This document shows, piece after piece, positions 22,664 through 33,371 of a stretch of 64,000 nucleotides of DNA. The DNA is taken from assembly GCA_030295235.1 (NCBI GenBank), contig AP026138.1, positions 1 to 64,000 on the forward strand, in the 5' to 3' direction. This DNA is from Fistulifera solaris. Taxonomy: Eukaryota > Bacillariophyta > Bacillariophyceae > Naviculales > Stauroneidaceae. A program made the position numbers and the translations under genes. The notes below the pieces were generated by a model that saw nothing but the letters and a program-made list of their open reading frames with translations, made no database searches and was not told the origin of the DNA. How positions within the stretch are numbered: the stretch's first letter is position 1; each line of letters starts with the position of its first letter.

Positions 22664-23146
22664 ATGGGACGCCCATCCTCTTTCGTTCCTCAAGGCGTGT
22701 TGAGTATCTCCACACGTGTAGCTTTACGAACGATCAAACAACGATATCGCAAAGACGTTTTTTCCGTCGAAACCAAGGGCCACGAGGTTCGCTTACTCCG
22801 TCAGTCGCGGCCGTTGACAACTAATTTCTTTCTCGACTTGCATTACATGCCAGAGGATTATCTCGTTGTTGGGATTTTGATGCCTCCCGAGGACGATGGG
22901 ACCTGTGAGGCACAAATTCTTCTCGATCCGTACGGAAGATCGTTCAACGAACCGCGTTACGTCACAGTTACTTCCTACAAAGGACGATCGACTGCCGCAT
23001 CACTTTCTCAACAGTTTCGACAGCGACGGGAGGAACAAATAAAGGAAGAAGAAACGAAACAGTACGGATATTCGAGAGTTTGGGACCGATTTGTCGATTG
23101 CGCATACTGTAGCCTCTGTTGTGGAGGAAGTCGATGGGTTGCTTGA
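22664..23146 (+). CDS. Unknown 160-residue protein
   Basis: Start ATG at 22664 (MGRPSSFVPQGVL) and a single open exon. I do not recognise the family. The middle (FFLDLHYMPEDYLVVGILMPP) has alternating hydrophobic residues suggesting beta strands; a charged helix-like part (QQFRQRREEQIKEEETKQYG) follows, and the C-terminus is Cys-rich (DCAYCSLCCGG). There is no signal peptide or membrane segment. Codon choice looks like that of neighbouring genes. It lies between PPC-like copies 3 and 4, and nothing links it to them functionally. Confidence 0.55.
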   Translation: MGRPSSFVPQGVLSISTRVALRTIKQRYRKDVFSVETKGHEVRLLRQSRPLTTNFFLDLHYMPEDYLVVGILMPPEDDGTCEAQILLDPYGRSFNEPRYVTVTSYKGRSTAASLSQQFRQRREEQIKEEETKQYGYSRVWDRFVDCAYCSLCCGGSRWVA

Positions 23147-23271
23147 GAAGAAAAAACTATCAATGGCTGGTCTTAATCAATGAACGATGAGACTGTAAAA
23201 AAGAATGAAGACTGCAGAGTTCGGAATAGCAATGATTTCTTTACATCTTATCGAGGCGGATCGTGAATCGC

Positions 23272-23770
23272 TCAAAAGAAGTCCTTTTCGTCGCAACGAA
23301 CGGTGTACGTGACGGCGTCCACGTTGGCCTTTACAATCACATACCACGTCCGAGCACCGATTCCCGTCGTTATTTCCTCTTCGCTATCCGGAGAGATGGA
23401 AGAAAAAGCTGGGATTGGCAAAGCAGTCTTCCGCATCGGGATTCTTGCAGAGATACAAGTCGACATCGCCATTTTGATCATCGCCGACGCCTACGGTGAT
23501 GCACCGAGCTCGATTGAAGTCACCACGCACGGTGAATGAATAACGTCGAAAGAGGTTAAAACCCAAAACGTTGGGACCGTTCGGTTCACCATTGTTCAGT
23601 TTGATAATGTCCGTCGTCCCTCCAAAGCACAGAAATTGCGTTCCGCGGCCGCCTTCAAACAAGTTTGCGTGAATGTTGCTCGATCTACCTAAAGTGAAGC
23701 AAAGCACCGCCATGCTGATGAGAATAGCAATCGATGTTGCGGCGGCTCGTGTCTTGGTCGATTCGGTCAT
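23272..23770 (-). CDS. PPC-like small secreted protein (copy 4)
   Basis: Start ATG at 23770. The signal peptide region is longer than in other copies (MTESTKTRAAATSIAILISM). Then NLFEGGRGTQFLCFGG, DIIKLNNGEPNGPNVL, LFRRYSFTV, NGDVDLYLCKNPDAEDCF, a SISPDSEEE loop, ARTWYVIVKA and VRCDEKDFF. The GGG run at 23411-23413 seems one base too long; with two the frame is continuous for 165 residues. The GPNVL stretch is shared with copy 1 (DGPNVLM), suggesting copies 1 and 4 are closest to each other. Confidence 0.75.
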
Positions 23771-24422
23771 CTTGGCAATATGTTGCTGCTTCAGTTAATG
23801 AATGATATTGGAAAGGCTTGCCGCAAGAAGCATTCGTGTTTGTATGAAACAAAGACTAGACTTCCTTTTTAGAAATCTTTTTGCTAGACTTAGCGCGCGT
23901 GTCAACAACAACGAAGAAAGTTCCAGTCAAAGTTTTTGAGTAACAAAAAAGTACTTTCAGTCTTGCCAACTCATCCGTGATGCAACGAGACCCGACTGGA
24001 CCTAAGGCTGGCCGAAATTCAATTACCAGGTATTTATTTGGACGAGGGTGGAAAATGGGCTTGTGTCGGGGAAGTGGGCACTTCTTCAAACCAAGGCTTT
24101 AAGTGTCAATCATCAAAGCCTTTGGATCGCCAGCGATACAGATTGCTAAAACTTCGATCACTCCAATTCTTAACGGCGAAGTGCCAATACGGTGTTTTCA
24201 TGATTATTATAACTCAACATCTACTCCAGTCCATTCTGATTCTTTCTCCGCCACTGTTGGTGAAGGCTTTAAGTGTCAAACATCAATCATCAAAGGCTTT
24301 GGATCGCGAGCAATACAAATTGCTAAACCTTCGATCACTCCAATTTTATAAGTTATAAACGGCGAAGTGCCAATACGATGCATTCATCATTATTATTACT
24401 CAACATCTACTCCAGCCCCTTC
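23771..24422. other. Intergenic region with a 170-bp duplication
   Basis: The stretch upstream of PPC copy 4 and downstream of the carboxypeptidase gene. Its second half is the direct repeat described separately. No gene is seen. Confidence 0.6.
24094..24419. repeat. Imperfect 170-bp direct repeat at the 3' end of the carboxypeptidase gene
   Basis: Two copies start with AGGCTTTAAGTGTCAA at 24094 and 24264 and share, in order, a CATCAAAGCCTTTGGATCG-like block, a TTCGATCACTCCAATT block, GGCGAAGTGCCAATACG and CTCAACATCTACTCCAG. Copy 2 has a few small insertions and ends four bases before the carboxypeptidase stop codon, so it is probably the 3' untranslated region, with copy 1 as its duplicate. 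Confidence 0.85.
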
Positions 24423-25940
24423 TTATTCTTCCTTCGCTTGATCCTTTTTGTGAATTTCGTGCACATCCGAATAAAAGCGTCTATTCAATTGAATAAACTG
24501 GTCGTGCGGCATGGTTTCTTCCAGATGGCGATAATCATCGGTGGGTTCCACGTAACGATCTTCCAATGGCAACTGCGTCCAAAATTCCGTGTCATCCCGC
24601 AAATAAGGATGCACGTAAATGAATGCTTCCAGGACGCTAGCACCCAATTGTCGCGAACGAGCTGGACTCCATCCTCGTTCAGGATCTTTGTTAGTCCAGC
24701 AGTCCTTAAAAGGCATTTCCAACGTCATACCCAAGCAATTGAAGCGATTGCTAACTTGATTCGTCGCAACATTCATATATTGCGCAGCCTGTTCGGGCGA
24801 CTCGGGCGGCGGGTAACCGATTTCCAGTTGCATGTCCGAATTCGATCGCTCGTAGGCAGCACCAAAGGCCCCGTGCAACGCCTGCAAGCGCGGTCCCCAA
24901 GCTGGGGTCTGTTCCGCGCCACTTAGGAAATTGTAAGGAATTTCTTCATCCCCGTGTACATCCAAAAAGACGTCCACACCGGTCTCGTCCATGTGCCGCA
25001 GCACCCAATATACTTCCGGACTGCGTTCCAACGTGGGTGCCTCGTAATAGTGCTTGGTTGCCCATTCTCGATTCAAATTTGCTCCGGCCGCGTTGGTGCG
25101 CAAATGACCTCGCACCGCACCGTCCGGACACATGCAAGGCACGATATAGAACGTGTACATTTCGAGAACTTGTTGTACCACAGGATCGTTCGTCAAATCA
25201 TCACCATTGAGATTCAATAGACGACTCAACAATCCTTCGGCATAGAATTCCGCCATGGTTTCACCCGGGTGTTGTCGATGAATGATCCAGGCATTTCGTT
25301 CCCCGGTTCCTACTTTAACGCATTCGATTTCACGTCCCTCCAGCGACTGTCCCAACGAAATGACCGTGGTCTTTTGCTGACATTTGAAAATTAAGTCCAA
25401 GTGACGTTGATACGAGAAAGGAGGAAAGTAGGCAAAGTACATGGTCCCCGTGTGTTGCATATCCCAAACGAGCTTGCCATTTTCGTAACGCGTATTCAAG
25501 ACACGTTTCCAGCTATCCGGATCGTACAAATCGGAAGTGTAGCACACTGTCGCATCCTTCCAAGCTTCCGGATAGGAAGTCGTAGAGGCATTATCGAGAA
25601 TGTATCGACATTTGGTTGTGGAATCGTTGACCGTCGAACGAAAGGAAAAGTATTGCTTGTGCGCAATCTGCTCGAGTTCCGTGTATTCGTCTTGCTTTAC
25701 GACGACAATCACATCCGTAATCGTAGAATCCAGTTCATTGGGGCGCGTACTGCGAAACTGAATGTTTCCGCCATCATAAGCACAAGAAATACGAACCGCG
25801 TTGTGATTGCTGTTCATCATTTGAAGGCTGCTGCTGCTGATTGATGTTGTACGTGCAAGACACTGCGAAGTCGGCCACGAAAGAGCCCGAGAAGTCACAA
25901 GGGAATACGATTGTAGAAGGGGAATGCAGCGAAACCGCAT
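24423..25940 (-). CDS. M14-family zinc carboxypeptidase
   Basis: Intact 505-residue frame from ATG at 25940 (MRFRCIPLLQSYSLVTSRAL). The N-terminus is rich in Arg, Ser and hydrophobics and could be a mitochondrial or plastid presequence. A beta-sandwich-like domain (about residues 50-180) precedes the peptidase domain. Zinc ligands are seen in HPGET (H224, E227) and DVHGDEE (H329); the substrate-binding stretch is RTNAAGANLNREW and the catalytic Glu lies in TLEMPF. This layout of an N-terminal beta domain plus M14 domain matches the cytosolic carboxypeptidase-like subfamily, whose animal members trim Glu residues from tubulin; bacterial-type members have other substrates. The substrate here is unknown. 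Confidence 0.88.
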   Translation of the reverse strand: MRFRCIPLLQSYSLVTSRALSWPTSQCLARTTSISSSSLQMMNSNHNAVRISCAYDGGNIQFRSTRPNELDSTITDVIVVVKQDEYTELEQIAHKQYFSFRSTVNDSTTKCRYILDNASTTSYPEAWKDATVCYTSDLYDPDSWKRVLNTRYENGKLVWDMQHTGTMYFAYFPPFSYQRHLDLIFKCQQKTTVISLGQSLEGREIECVKVGTGERNAWIIHRQHPGETMAEFYAEGLLSRLLNLNGDDLTNDPVVQQVLEMYTFYIVPCMCPDGAVRGHLRTNAAGANLNREWATKHYYEAPTLERSPEVYWVLRHMDETGVDVFLDVHGDEEIPYNFLSGAEQTPAWGPRLQALHGAFGAAYERSNSDMQLEIGYPPPESPEQAAQYMNVATNQVSNRFNCLGMTLEMPFKDCWTNKDPERGWSPARSRQLGASVLEAFIYVHPYLRDDTEFWTQLPLEDRYVEPTDDYRHLEETMPHDQFIQLNRRFYSDVHEIHKKDQAKEE

Positions 25941-26629
25941 CCACAATTAAAAAGATCAGAAGAGATGAAAAGAATGAGTTACCAGCCACCGCTATGCAAG
26001 AAGTGCGATGTGTGCCTGGTATTATTTTGGCGTTGATGTTTTATTCTCGCTCTAAAATTTGGCGCGACGCTTCGACACCTCTGCCCCTGTACGTCGTCGG
26101 TTTCCACGACTGATTTTCAGTAACGAGTTCTACTTTTCCAATAAACTATGCTGAATCATCACTCCTTGCTCTACCAATGATGCGTGATCACCATGCATAG
26201 AAGGTTGGCAGAGCACTAGCAACGCAATACTTGGTGTAAATGTTCAGATTCCTTTCAGAACGTGCCGGCTCCGATTTACAATAAGCTTAAAGTGTAACCT
26301 CAACCATCCAAGTGTAACCTCAACCATCCAAGTCACAAACCATAGTTTTCCCATTTTAGGGAGTAGTCGTGCTGCAATTCTAGAATTTAATTGAAAGCCA
26401 ATTGTCGATATAGCAATCCAGTTACAGCTGAGAGTAGTTACAGGCACGTCTTGATGCAACCGGGCTAGACTGCGAGCAACGTGATCGATTGCTTTGATGT
26501 CGGATAGTATTCCGTATTACCTATTGTGTTTCCATCAAATGAGATTAATTGAAAATACTTTAGAATCCAGTAAGCTGATGATCAAAGGGTCTACCAGTGG
26601 AAAGCTATTATGTAGTGTACATGACACAT
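25941..26629. other. Intergenic region with a 20-bp tandem duplication
   Basis: About 690 bp between two minus-strand genes. It contains the two-copy repeat at 26291-26330 and is otherwise unremarkable. Confidence 0.5.
26291..26330. repeat. Two-copy 20-bp tandem repeat
   Basis: AGTGTAACCTCAACCATCCA occurs twice head to tail without mismatch. Perfect identity suggests a recent duplication. Confidence 0.9.
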
Positions 26630-29050
26630 TCACATATCTATGTTAAGACTCGGCTGTGGTTCCGTCAACCGAAGTCCAATCATGTTGCAATCCGCAGGCT
26701 TCTGCGCATTCTCCCGACGATCGGAAAAGGACGCGTACAGACTGCACAATCCACGGCGCGCGGCCGCTTGGCACCATCCCAAATGAGCCGGTCGAGGCTT
26801 GGTAATCGTCACGTCGTAATAGCTGCTTTTGCAGGTTTGCGGCCCAACCGAATGCTGATAATTCTTGGTCAAGACTTTGTCCCTTCCGCGAGCAGCTTTC
26901 AAGGTCGCATCCTTGTGAAACAATGCTGACGGATAAATCGTATAGTCGAACAAAGCACTTTCAATTTCTTCTTGTTCGTGCAGTTGCTTGCGTTCTTTCA
27001 CGCGCTTTCGTTCTTCTTCACGTTCTTTTCCACGGCTGTATCCAGGACGGCGGTCTTTGATGTGTTCTTTTCCCAAAGCTGTGTTGGGCGTAAAGTTGAT
27101 CAAAAATGATTCTAGATCACCCAGGGGCATGACAGCTTGAGGAAGCGGCGGACAATTGTCGGCGTGCGAGGAGTCCCTGTAGCGACATGTCAATGCCTGA
27201 ACCAACTGCAAGCGCTGTTGCTCCGATACCATCCAAACAAAGTTGGATCCTCCTTGCACGACGGCGGGGGTGATTTCGTTCGCAAATACTTCAGGGGAAA
27301 CGGGCATTTGCAACTCAGTAAAGTACACCCACCATTGACCGGCGGCATCGTCGGCGCTGTGACCAATCCAGGTCACGTCGAAGGAATCCTTGCAAATTTC
27401 CCAGGCGGCGGGGTGGAAAAAGTCACCATGCATACGCCACTTGGCAACCTTGGCGTTCTCTTCACTCACGTATGAGACACGAACAAAGGAAGGGACCAAA
27501 AATGGACTCGACGGTCCTTCAACGACCGCATCCGAGTTTTGTGCAGCATTGGTCAGGTCGGTGGAGGCTTGCAAAAGGCATGCACGGCACGAATGGTGAC
27601 CAAAGAAGACCACTTGGTCGCTACGTACAAGTCGTGATGATCACTGCTGACCAAATCCGGGTGCGTTGCCTTGTATAACGAACTTGCATTCTCATCCAAA
27701 TACGGGGGCGCCAAGACCAAATCTTGTTGTCTCTTTTCCATAAAGCCTGATTTCAGGTCATGACACGTATCGGCAGTGGTGGCACTAGCGGCTACCACAA
27801 TCTGCACCGGACTGGGACGTTCCTCCAAAGTCACTTCCTCTTCACCAAGTTTACGATGCAACTTCCAAGGCTTTCCACCACAGGCAGTCAATTTCGAGTC
27901 CATCCAATCGGTCCATCGGTGACTAATAGGTTCGCACACCATAATTTGGACTCGGGCCGCAATCAAGCCGGAAGCACACATTTGGTTGATTTCTTCCAAT
28001 TGTCGTTCTAAATGTGTAGCAGCGGTCTCTTGCTCTGACGTCCAAACAGCAGGACCCTCCGCATTCGGGAGTGGAGGAGCGGTTTCCCAGAGCATCGTAC
28101 TGCCGCGACCGACCCCGACGGTGTTGATATTGAAGAGAATGCGACAGCGATCGGGAGCTTCCGTCGATGCACCGCTGCTACCAAACCAATCGTTCCAGAG
28201 AGAACCCGTACCACGTGCCGGACGCGTCGAACTACCCAACGCCAAACACTGCTTCAGTAATGCTTGATTCTCGGCGTGGGGCGGAGGAGCATAAAAGTCG
28301 CGAAATTCTTGTGTACCTCCGGCATCCGCAATGAAGCGAGCCGAGACAACACCCGAATCGTCTCTTCCTTCAAAGTAATCGGCCTTACCACGGGATCGAG
28401 AGAAGCGATAGTAGTATTTCTTTATGTAAAAAAGCAAAGGATAAGGTGAGATGATTCCGAATCATTGGAGAGTGAAAAAATGCGTTTTTAGGATGCATGC
28501 GACAAGGATCTGAACATGTTGGGATGATAAACTGTCATTCAATGACGGAACACGCATGAAAAAGGATAACTTTAACGTGAGCATGCTCCCTTCAGATGAA
28601 CTATGCTTATAATATCAATGGTCTCTTCCTTTCCTTGTCGTCTAAGAATACTCAACGGCAACATCACAAAGCACGAAACCATCTTCACAAAGACACAAAT
28701 CAACGTACCTGCAAGGGCCCTGCATACTCAAACCAGTACTTGACTTCCTCCGGCGGTGTATTCGCAAACAATTGCTCTCGCTCGTGCAAATCTTGATACA
28801 AGGGCGCCAAGAAAGGAGCCAAAGGAGACGATTGTGCAGCGGCGGGCATGTGCGCTGTATCGACTTCTGTCAAGCGACGATGCTGTAGCGACGAAACAAT
28901 TGACGACCGGTTCGTTTCATTTGACGAGTAATACATGGTGTGCGCATTCCAGCACAAAAGAGCCGCCGCAATGAGCTTCGCACTCGTCCATCCCCAAGAA
29001 ACGCCTCGCGACGATTCGTCCTCGGTTGTTGTATTCGTTTCTATTGACAT
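26630..29050 (-). CDS. Unknown large membrane-anchored protein
   Basis: Start ATG at 29050 (MSIETNTTTEDESS). One hydrophobic segment (SAKLIAAALLCWNAHTMYY) near residue 25 is a likely signal anchor. An intron at 28420-28708 (289 bp, long for this window) falls after GPLQ and the next exon starts KYYYRFSRSRGKADYF. The TT run at 27614-27615 appears one base short; adding one gives DLYVATKVVFFGHHSCRACL and a total of 710 residues. The C-terminal half has a highly charged helix (GKEREEERKRVKERKQ). The long soluble part has scattered Cys and Trp (GQWWVYFTEL, CHDLKSGFMEKRQ) but no family I recognise. One N-terminal anchor suggests a luminal or single-pass protein of the secretory system. Confidence 0.65.
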
Positions 29051-29913
29051 GTTCTCGCCTTGCTCGTATCAAGCTGCTGCGATCCTCGGTATTTGTAAAG
29101 TTCTAGAGGTGTAAAGGAGAACGATACGAACGCAAAAGGAAATATTGCAAGCAACAGTTCCAGCAACAATCTATTACACCAATAAAGCAGCAGTCTTGCA
29201 AAGCGGTAAAATCACGGGGTGCGTTTATAACGCGGGGCAACACGTGTGTGAATGGACGCTTTCTCTCAACGGACACATTGCTGATACAAAAGAGTACACG
29301 CGGGGGCAACCGTGACTGACAATTTTATCCGTGGATGGCGGCGGTTGATAAGAAGCAACGCGACTGAATATCGATGCAGTCTTGTCCAGACTACATTCTG
29401 CGCATGAGTAATCTATTTCAAGCACAACTTTAGCATAGCTAGTCAATTGCTTCGCATCTACAAAATTATTTACCCAAATAACTAGCAAAATTTTTATGTT
29501 GGTATGAGATTTATGAAGCTAATGATGCACGGGGCGTCGTTGCATAGTCAAATAAGCGCGACAAGCGACAAGTCCAATGGTTCGCTTTTCATCGCATCTG
29601 TAAAAGCAAACGAAGTGTACGAATAGTCCTATATCTATCAGTTGCCAAGTATTATAGTTATCTTGTTTCTTCGTCTCAAACCGGCTCCCGTCGGCTCGTT
29701 AGATCGGAACTATTTTTCACTTAGTGCGGACTATAGGTGAATAATGTAGCAAACTTTTTCTTGTGACTGAACTTTTGGGACTCACAAAAAGGCGCCGCAG
29801 CGCGGCAACAATAACAACACGACAAAACGAAAAGAACAAAGGAATACAAAGTCAAGCGAGCAAATTAGTTTTATACGAAAAGAATCAAAACAAAACAGAA
29901 ATATTACACTATC
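29051..29913. other. Divergent intergenic region, nothing notable
   Basis: About 860 bp between divergent genes. The last 150 bp before the plus-strand start are A-rich (many AAAACGAAAAGAACAAAGG-like runs), as expected of a 5' leader. No palindrome array is present here, unlike three other divergent regions of the window. Confidence 0.5.
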
Positions 29914-30450
29914 ATGACAGCATCACGCAGCGGTGAATGTCGCAAAGACGCGCGAAGAACAGCAGCAACCAACAATAATAACGACTCGAACGACGACTCC
30001 CAGTCCGATATTCTCTTTTACGCTGGGGCCATTTTGGTTGTTTTGATTGCCGTGAAAGCAGTTTTACAAGCTCTATCGAGTTCTTTGATTGTGTTGCCTC
30101 TACTCTATTTCTATTTACTGTCTTCTTGTCCTCCTCTTGCGTCGTTTAATGCCAAACAAGAATTAAAACGAGTTTTACGAGGTCATCATTTGCCAGAACA
30201 ACATCCGAATAAACCGACGGGATTCTGGGAACAAACGATAGCACGCGTTACCGCGAGTGTCACGACCGAGCTAGCAACGACCGTGGCGGGCTATGAAGTC
30301 ACGTCTGTCTCCTTGGCGGGCGGTGCGGCTTGGTTTCAGACCGTCAAGCTAGGGCAACAAGAATTTTACTGGATCGGAGCTGCACAAAGATGGTGGTATT
30401 TGTTTTCTAGAGAGTTGTCGCCGTCGTCAAGCTCTGCAAAGAAAAAGTGA
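29914..30450 (+). CDS. Small two-helix membrane protein, unknown
   Basis: Start ATG at 29914 (MTASRSGECRKDARR), 178 residues, single exon. An Asn/Asp/Ser-rich N-terminal stretch is followed by two adjoining hydrophobic segments (ILFYAGAILVVLIAVKAVL and SSLIVLPLLYFYLL), which probably form a hairpin. The rest (TGFWEQTIARVTASVTTELATTVAGYEV, then AAWFQTVKLGQQEFYWIGAAQRWWYL) looks like a small mixed alpha/beta domain, and the end is Ser/Lys-rich. I do not recognise it. The ATG follows an A-rich leader and the codon use is normal, so I think it is real. Confidence 0.6.
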   Translation: MTASRSGECRKDARRTAATNNNNDSNDDSQSDILFYAGAILVVLIAVKAVLQALSSSLIVLPLLYFYLLSSCPPLASFNAKQELKRVLRGHHLPEQHPNKPTGFWEQTIARVTASVTTELATTVAGYEVTSVSLAGGAAWFQTVKLGQQEFYWIGAAQRWWYLFSRELSPSSSSAKKK

Positions 30451-30809
30451 TTTGGAATAAAAAGACGAAAAAGTAAATAAGAAGGGAACAATTAAACAAT
30501 CAAACGAGGAACAATTATAGTGTTTTGAAATTCATACATGCCGTAGTCGAGGCTCAGTTCATCTGTTCATCTCTTATATTCAACCTGATTTTGAGTGAGG
30601 GCTTACCAGCTTGATTCATGCGACAATCTTATCGCCAGCACATACGGGCACACCTCAGGAATAGACGCGAAATACACTAGATTGAGGACCAAGTAAGCTT
30701 GTTTGAACGATGATATTCACTCTGAGTGCTATTTTTATTTATTTTACTCTTCTAATTAATACGACGAACAATAACACAGACACGACGATATCACATAAGC
30801 TTTCTTCGT
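30451..30809. other. Convergent 3' intergenic region, nothing seen
   Basis: About 360 bp between converging genes. AT-rich stretches near 30730-30760 are probably 3' processing signals. No repeat or RNA is visible. Confidence 0.5.
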
Positions 30810-32949
30810 TTACGCATTAGCGTTTTCCACAGCTTTCACTTCCTTATTGGCGTCAATTTTACCATGTTTCGACGCTCGAACTTCCATCAGCTCATCCACA
30901 TCCTCTTTTCTGGGTCCGCTCATGTCGTACGCCGAACCGCGGTGACTCGAAATGTCCAGACCGACCTCTTCTTCCAAGGGGTCGACGCGGAACATACCAG
31001 CAGCGTTTAAAAGCATGAAAAAAGGGGTTGTGACACAACTGACCCATCCAATAATCCAAAAGATACAACAGATCTGTACCAACAAAAGATGACCGTCAAA
31101 ACCACCCTCCGAGTAAAACAAACCAGGATTGGCTGAGTTGTAACCGGCAAGGTCCATGAGTTCCGGCTTGGCAAACAAGCCGGCGGCGATGAGGCCCCAC
31201 ATGCCGTTGCCCAAATGCACGGGAATGCCGTCCACGGAATCATCAACCTTCAAAGCAACAAGTAGTTTCGACCAGGCAATGTAAACCCATCCTCCGACAA
31301 TTCCAATGATAATGGCAGCCCAGGGAGTAACACAAGCAGTTCCAGCAGTGACAGCCACAAGACCACCAAGACCTCCATTCATGGCCATGGTGAGGTCGTA
31401 ACTGGTTTCTCCAGTCACCATGGATTCCAAAATTGAATCGGTAAACAAGGCAGACACACAAGCGGATGCACCGGCTAAAGTCGTCGTCACGGCACTTAGG
31501 GAAGCAACGGCTGCCGAGTCCTCGTTTGCAATTGCGAGAGCCGACCCGGAATTGAATCCGTACCCTGGTGGAAGCAGCCAAGGTCAATGAATGAAAGGTC
31601 AGCGTTGGCTATTTGAGTAGCGCATGAATTCGACATTTGGTTCGCCATCAGCGGTACTTACATCCAAACCACAAAATCAATGTACCTAACACCTGAAGAG
31701 CCACACTGTGGGGCTGGAAGGTGACAGGTGTCTCCAAGGGGTTACCATCTTCGTCGTAGAAACGTCCCTTACGCGGTCCGAGAATAACAGCAGCAATCAA
31801 TGCCGTGAGACCACCCGTCATATGGACGACACCAGATCCCGCAAAATCGATGCATCCCACATCGCGAAAGTAACCGTCGTTATTGAAAGCCGACAGAAAG
31901 CCGTTGGAGCTCCACACGGAGTGTGCTACGACAGGGTACACAAAACCAGTCAAGAAGATCGAGTAGCACAGATACGCAGACATCTTGCATCGTTCGGCGA
32001 CAGTACCAGCGACGATCGTGGCGCAAGTGGCGGCGAAAGCAAACTGAAAGAAGAAACTAGACCAAGCGTTGAAGTCACGGAGTCCAAAGTAACTGTTCCC
32101 AATAAAGGTCGAGCCAATGTGGTCGGCTCCGCCGTACGCAAATCCGTAACCGACAGTGTAGAACCCAATTGATCCGGCACAAATGTCCAGAATGTTTTGA
32201 AGCATAATGTTTTTGACGTTCTTGGCGCGAATGCATCCGGCGCAGAGCATAGCGAAGCCCGCTTGCATCACAAAGACGAGCGATCCCTGTGGTTGCAGTG
32301 GTATGAAGAAGAAATGCGAGGTTGCAAGAATTATGTGTTCATTTCAAGAAGTGGTTTTGCATTTAATAAGAAGAAAAACCAAATTTTTGTAGAAAGGAGA
32401 TGCAAAAAGTGAGAGGCGCTGCTTTAATCGGAAGTTCCGATCAAAATTTCAGTATAGACGGGTGAAGTAGAAGGGGTGTCACCATCTACTTTCTGTATGA
32501 GACAACAAATCTTCACGAAATCGCAAAAAAAAAAGCATCGGCAACCATCGACGACGACATTGTTGCCTCATTATGAGCCGAAACATGAAAGAGAAACCGC
32601 CACATAAACAAAAGCGGAACAGAAGAGGGTGATGGCACGGGAAAGGCGGTGCGAAAGCGATTCGATGCGATAGGTAGCCCTTCCCAAGTGTCAAGAAAAA
32701 ATCGCATCAAGAGAGTAACAAATTCGGAACCGGCAAGGTTAATCTTCGTCTCAATCGACTTACAGAGGAACGAAACATCACAAAGCGACTCATTAGGGCG
32801 CATCACAGCGTAGCCTGACGACTTACCGCATAGATGAGATAAAAGGTATCCAAACCGGTGGTGAGGCCCATCGTAATGTCGTAAACATTACAAATTTGCG
32901 TCGCAAATTCTCCGTCTCGGGCGGAGCAGTAGGTTTCAATATCACTCAT
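30810..32949 (-). CDS. Ammonium transporter, Amt family (copy C)
   Basis: Start ATG at 32949 (MSDIETYCSARDGEF). Exon 1 is exactly 41 codons and is followed by a 540-bp intron (32287-32826), very long for this locus. A second intron (31565-31661, 97 bp) sits in the Trp codon of WYGFN as in the other copies. Exons total 1503 bp, 500 residues. Motifs are VFVMQAGFAMLCAG, DFAGSGVVHMTGG, IPVHLGNGMWG and TMAMNGGLGGLVAVTAG. It differs clearly from copies A and B in the N-terminus and in IRAKNVKNIML versus VRKKNVQNTML. It forms a tandem pair with copy D upstream. The long first intron is a candidate site for regulatory sequence. Confidence 0.95.
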
Positions 32950-33371
32950 TTTGAGGAATAAATTGCCAAGCAATAGTTTGACGATCAACAAGACCAATAA
33001 TAATGTTGAAGAAGTGAAAAATGAAAACGAAGTGGTTGTCATCCGCCACAAAAAATGTTTGGATTCGGGTTCGCGCGGTCACGCGCAAGGTACATTTAGC
33101 ATCATACAAAATAGCCACTCGATAAGATACAACGATTGAACTTTCGTCTGAGGTGTTTCAACTTCTTGCACCCTAAACGGCAACTAAAACTATGCACAGC
33201 CATTAAGAGCTAGAATGAAGTTTCTATATCAACGATAGAAAATGTCATGAACACAAACACTGAAATTGATAAAAGCCGTAAATTGATAAAACGCGCGTGA
33301 ATAACGACGGTTTCCAAAACGAACAAAAGAAACAAATAGCATCAGCCCATCCGAGAGGGTGATTCCCCAGT
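32950..33371. other. Spacer between ammonium transporters C and D
   Basis: Only 422 bp lie between the stop of copy D and the start of copy C, so the copy C promoter must be here or in the 540-bp first intron. I see no repeat or known element. Confidence 0.5.
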
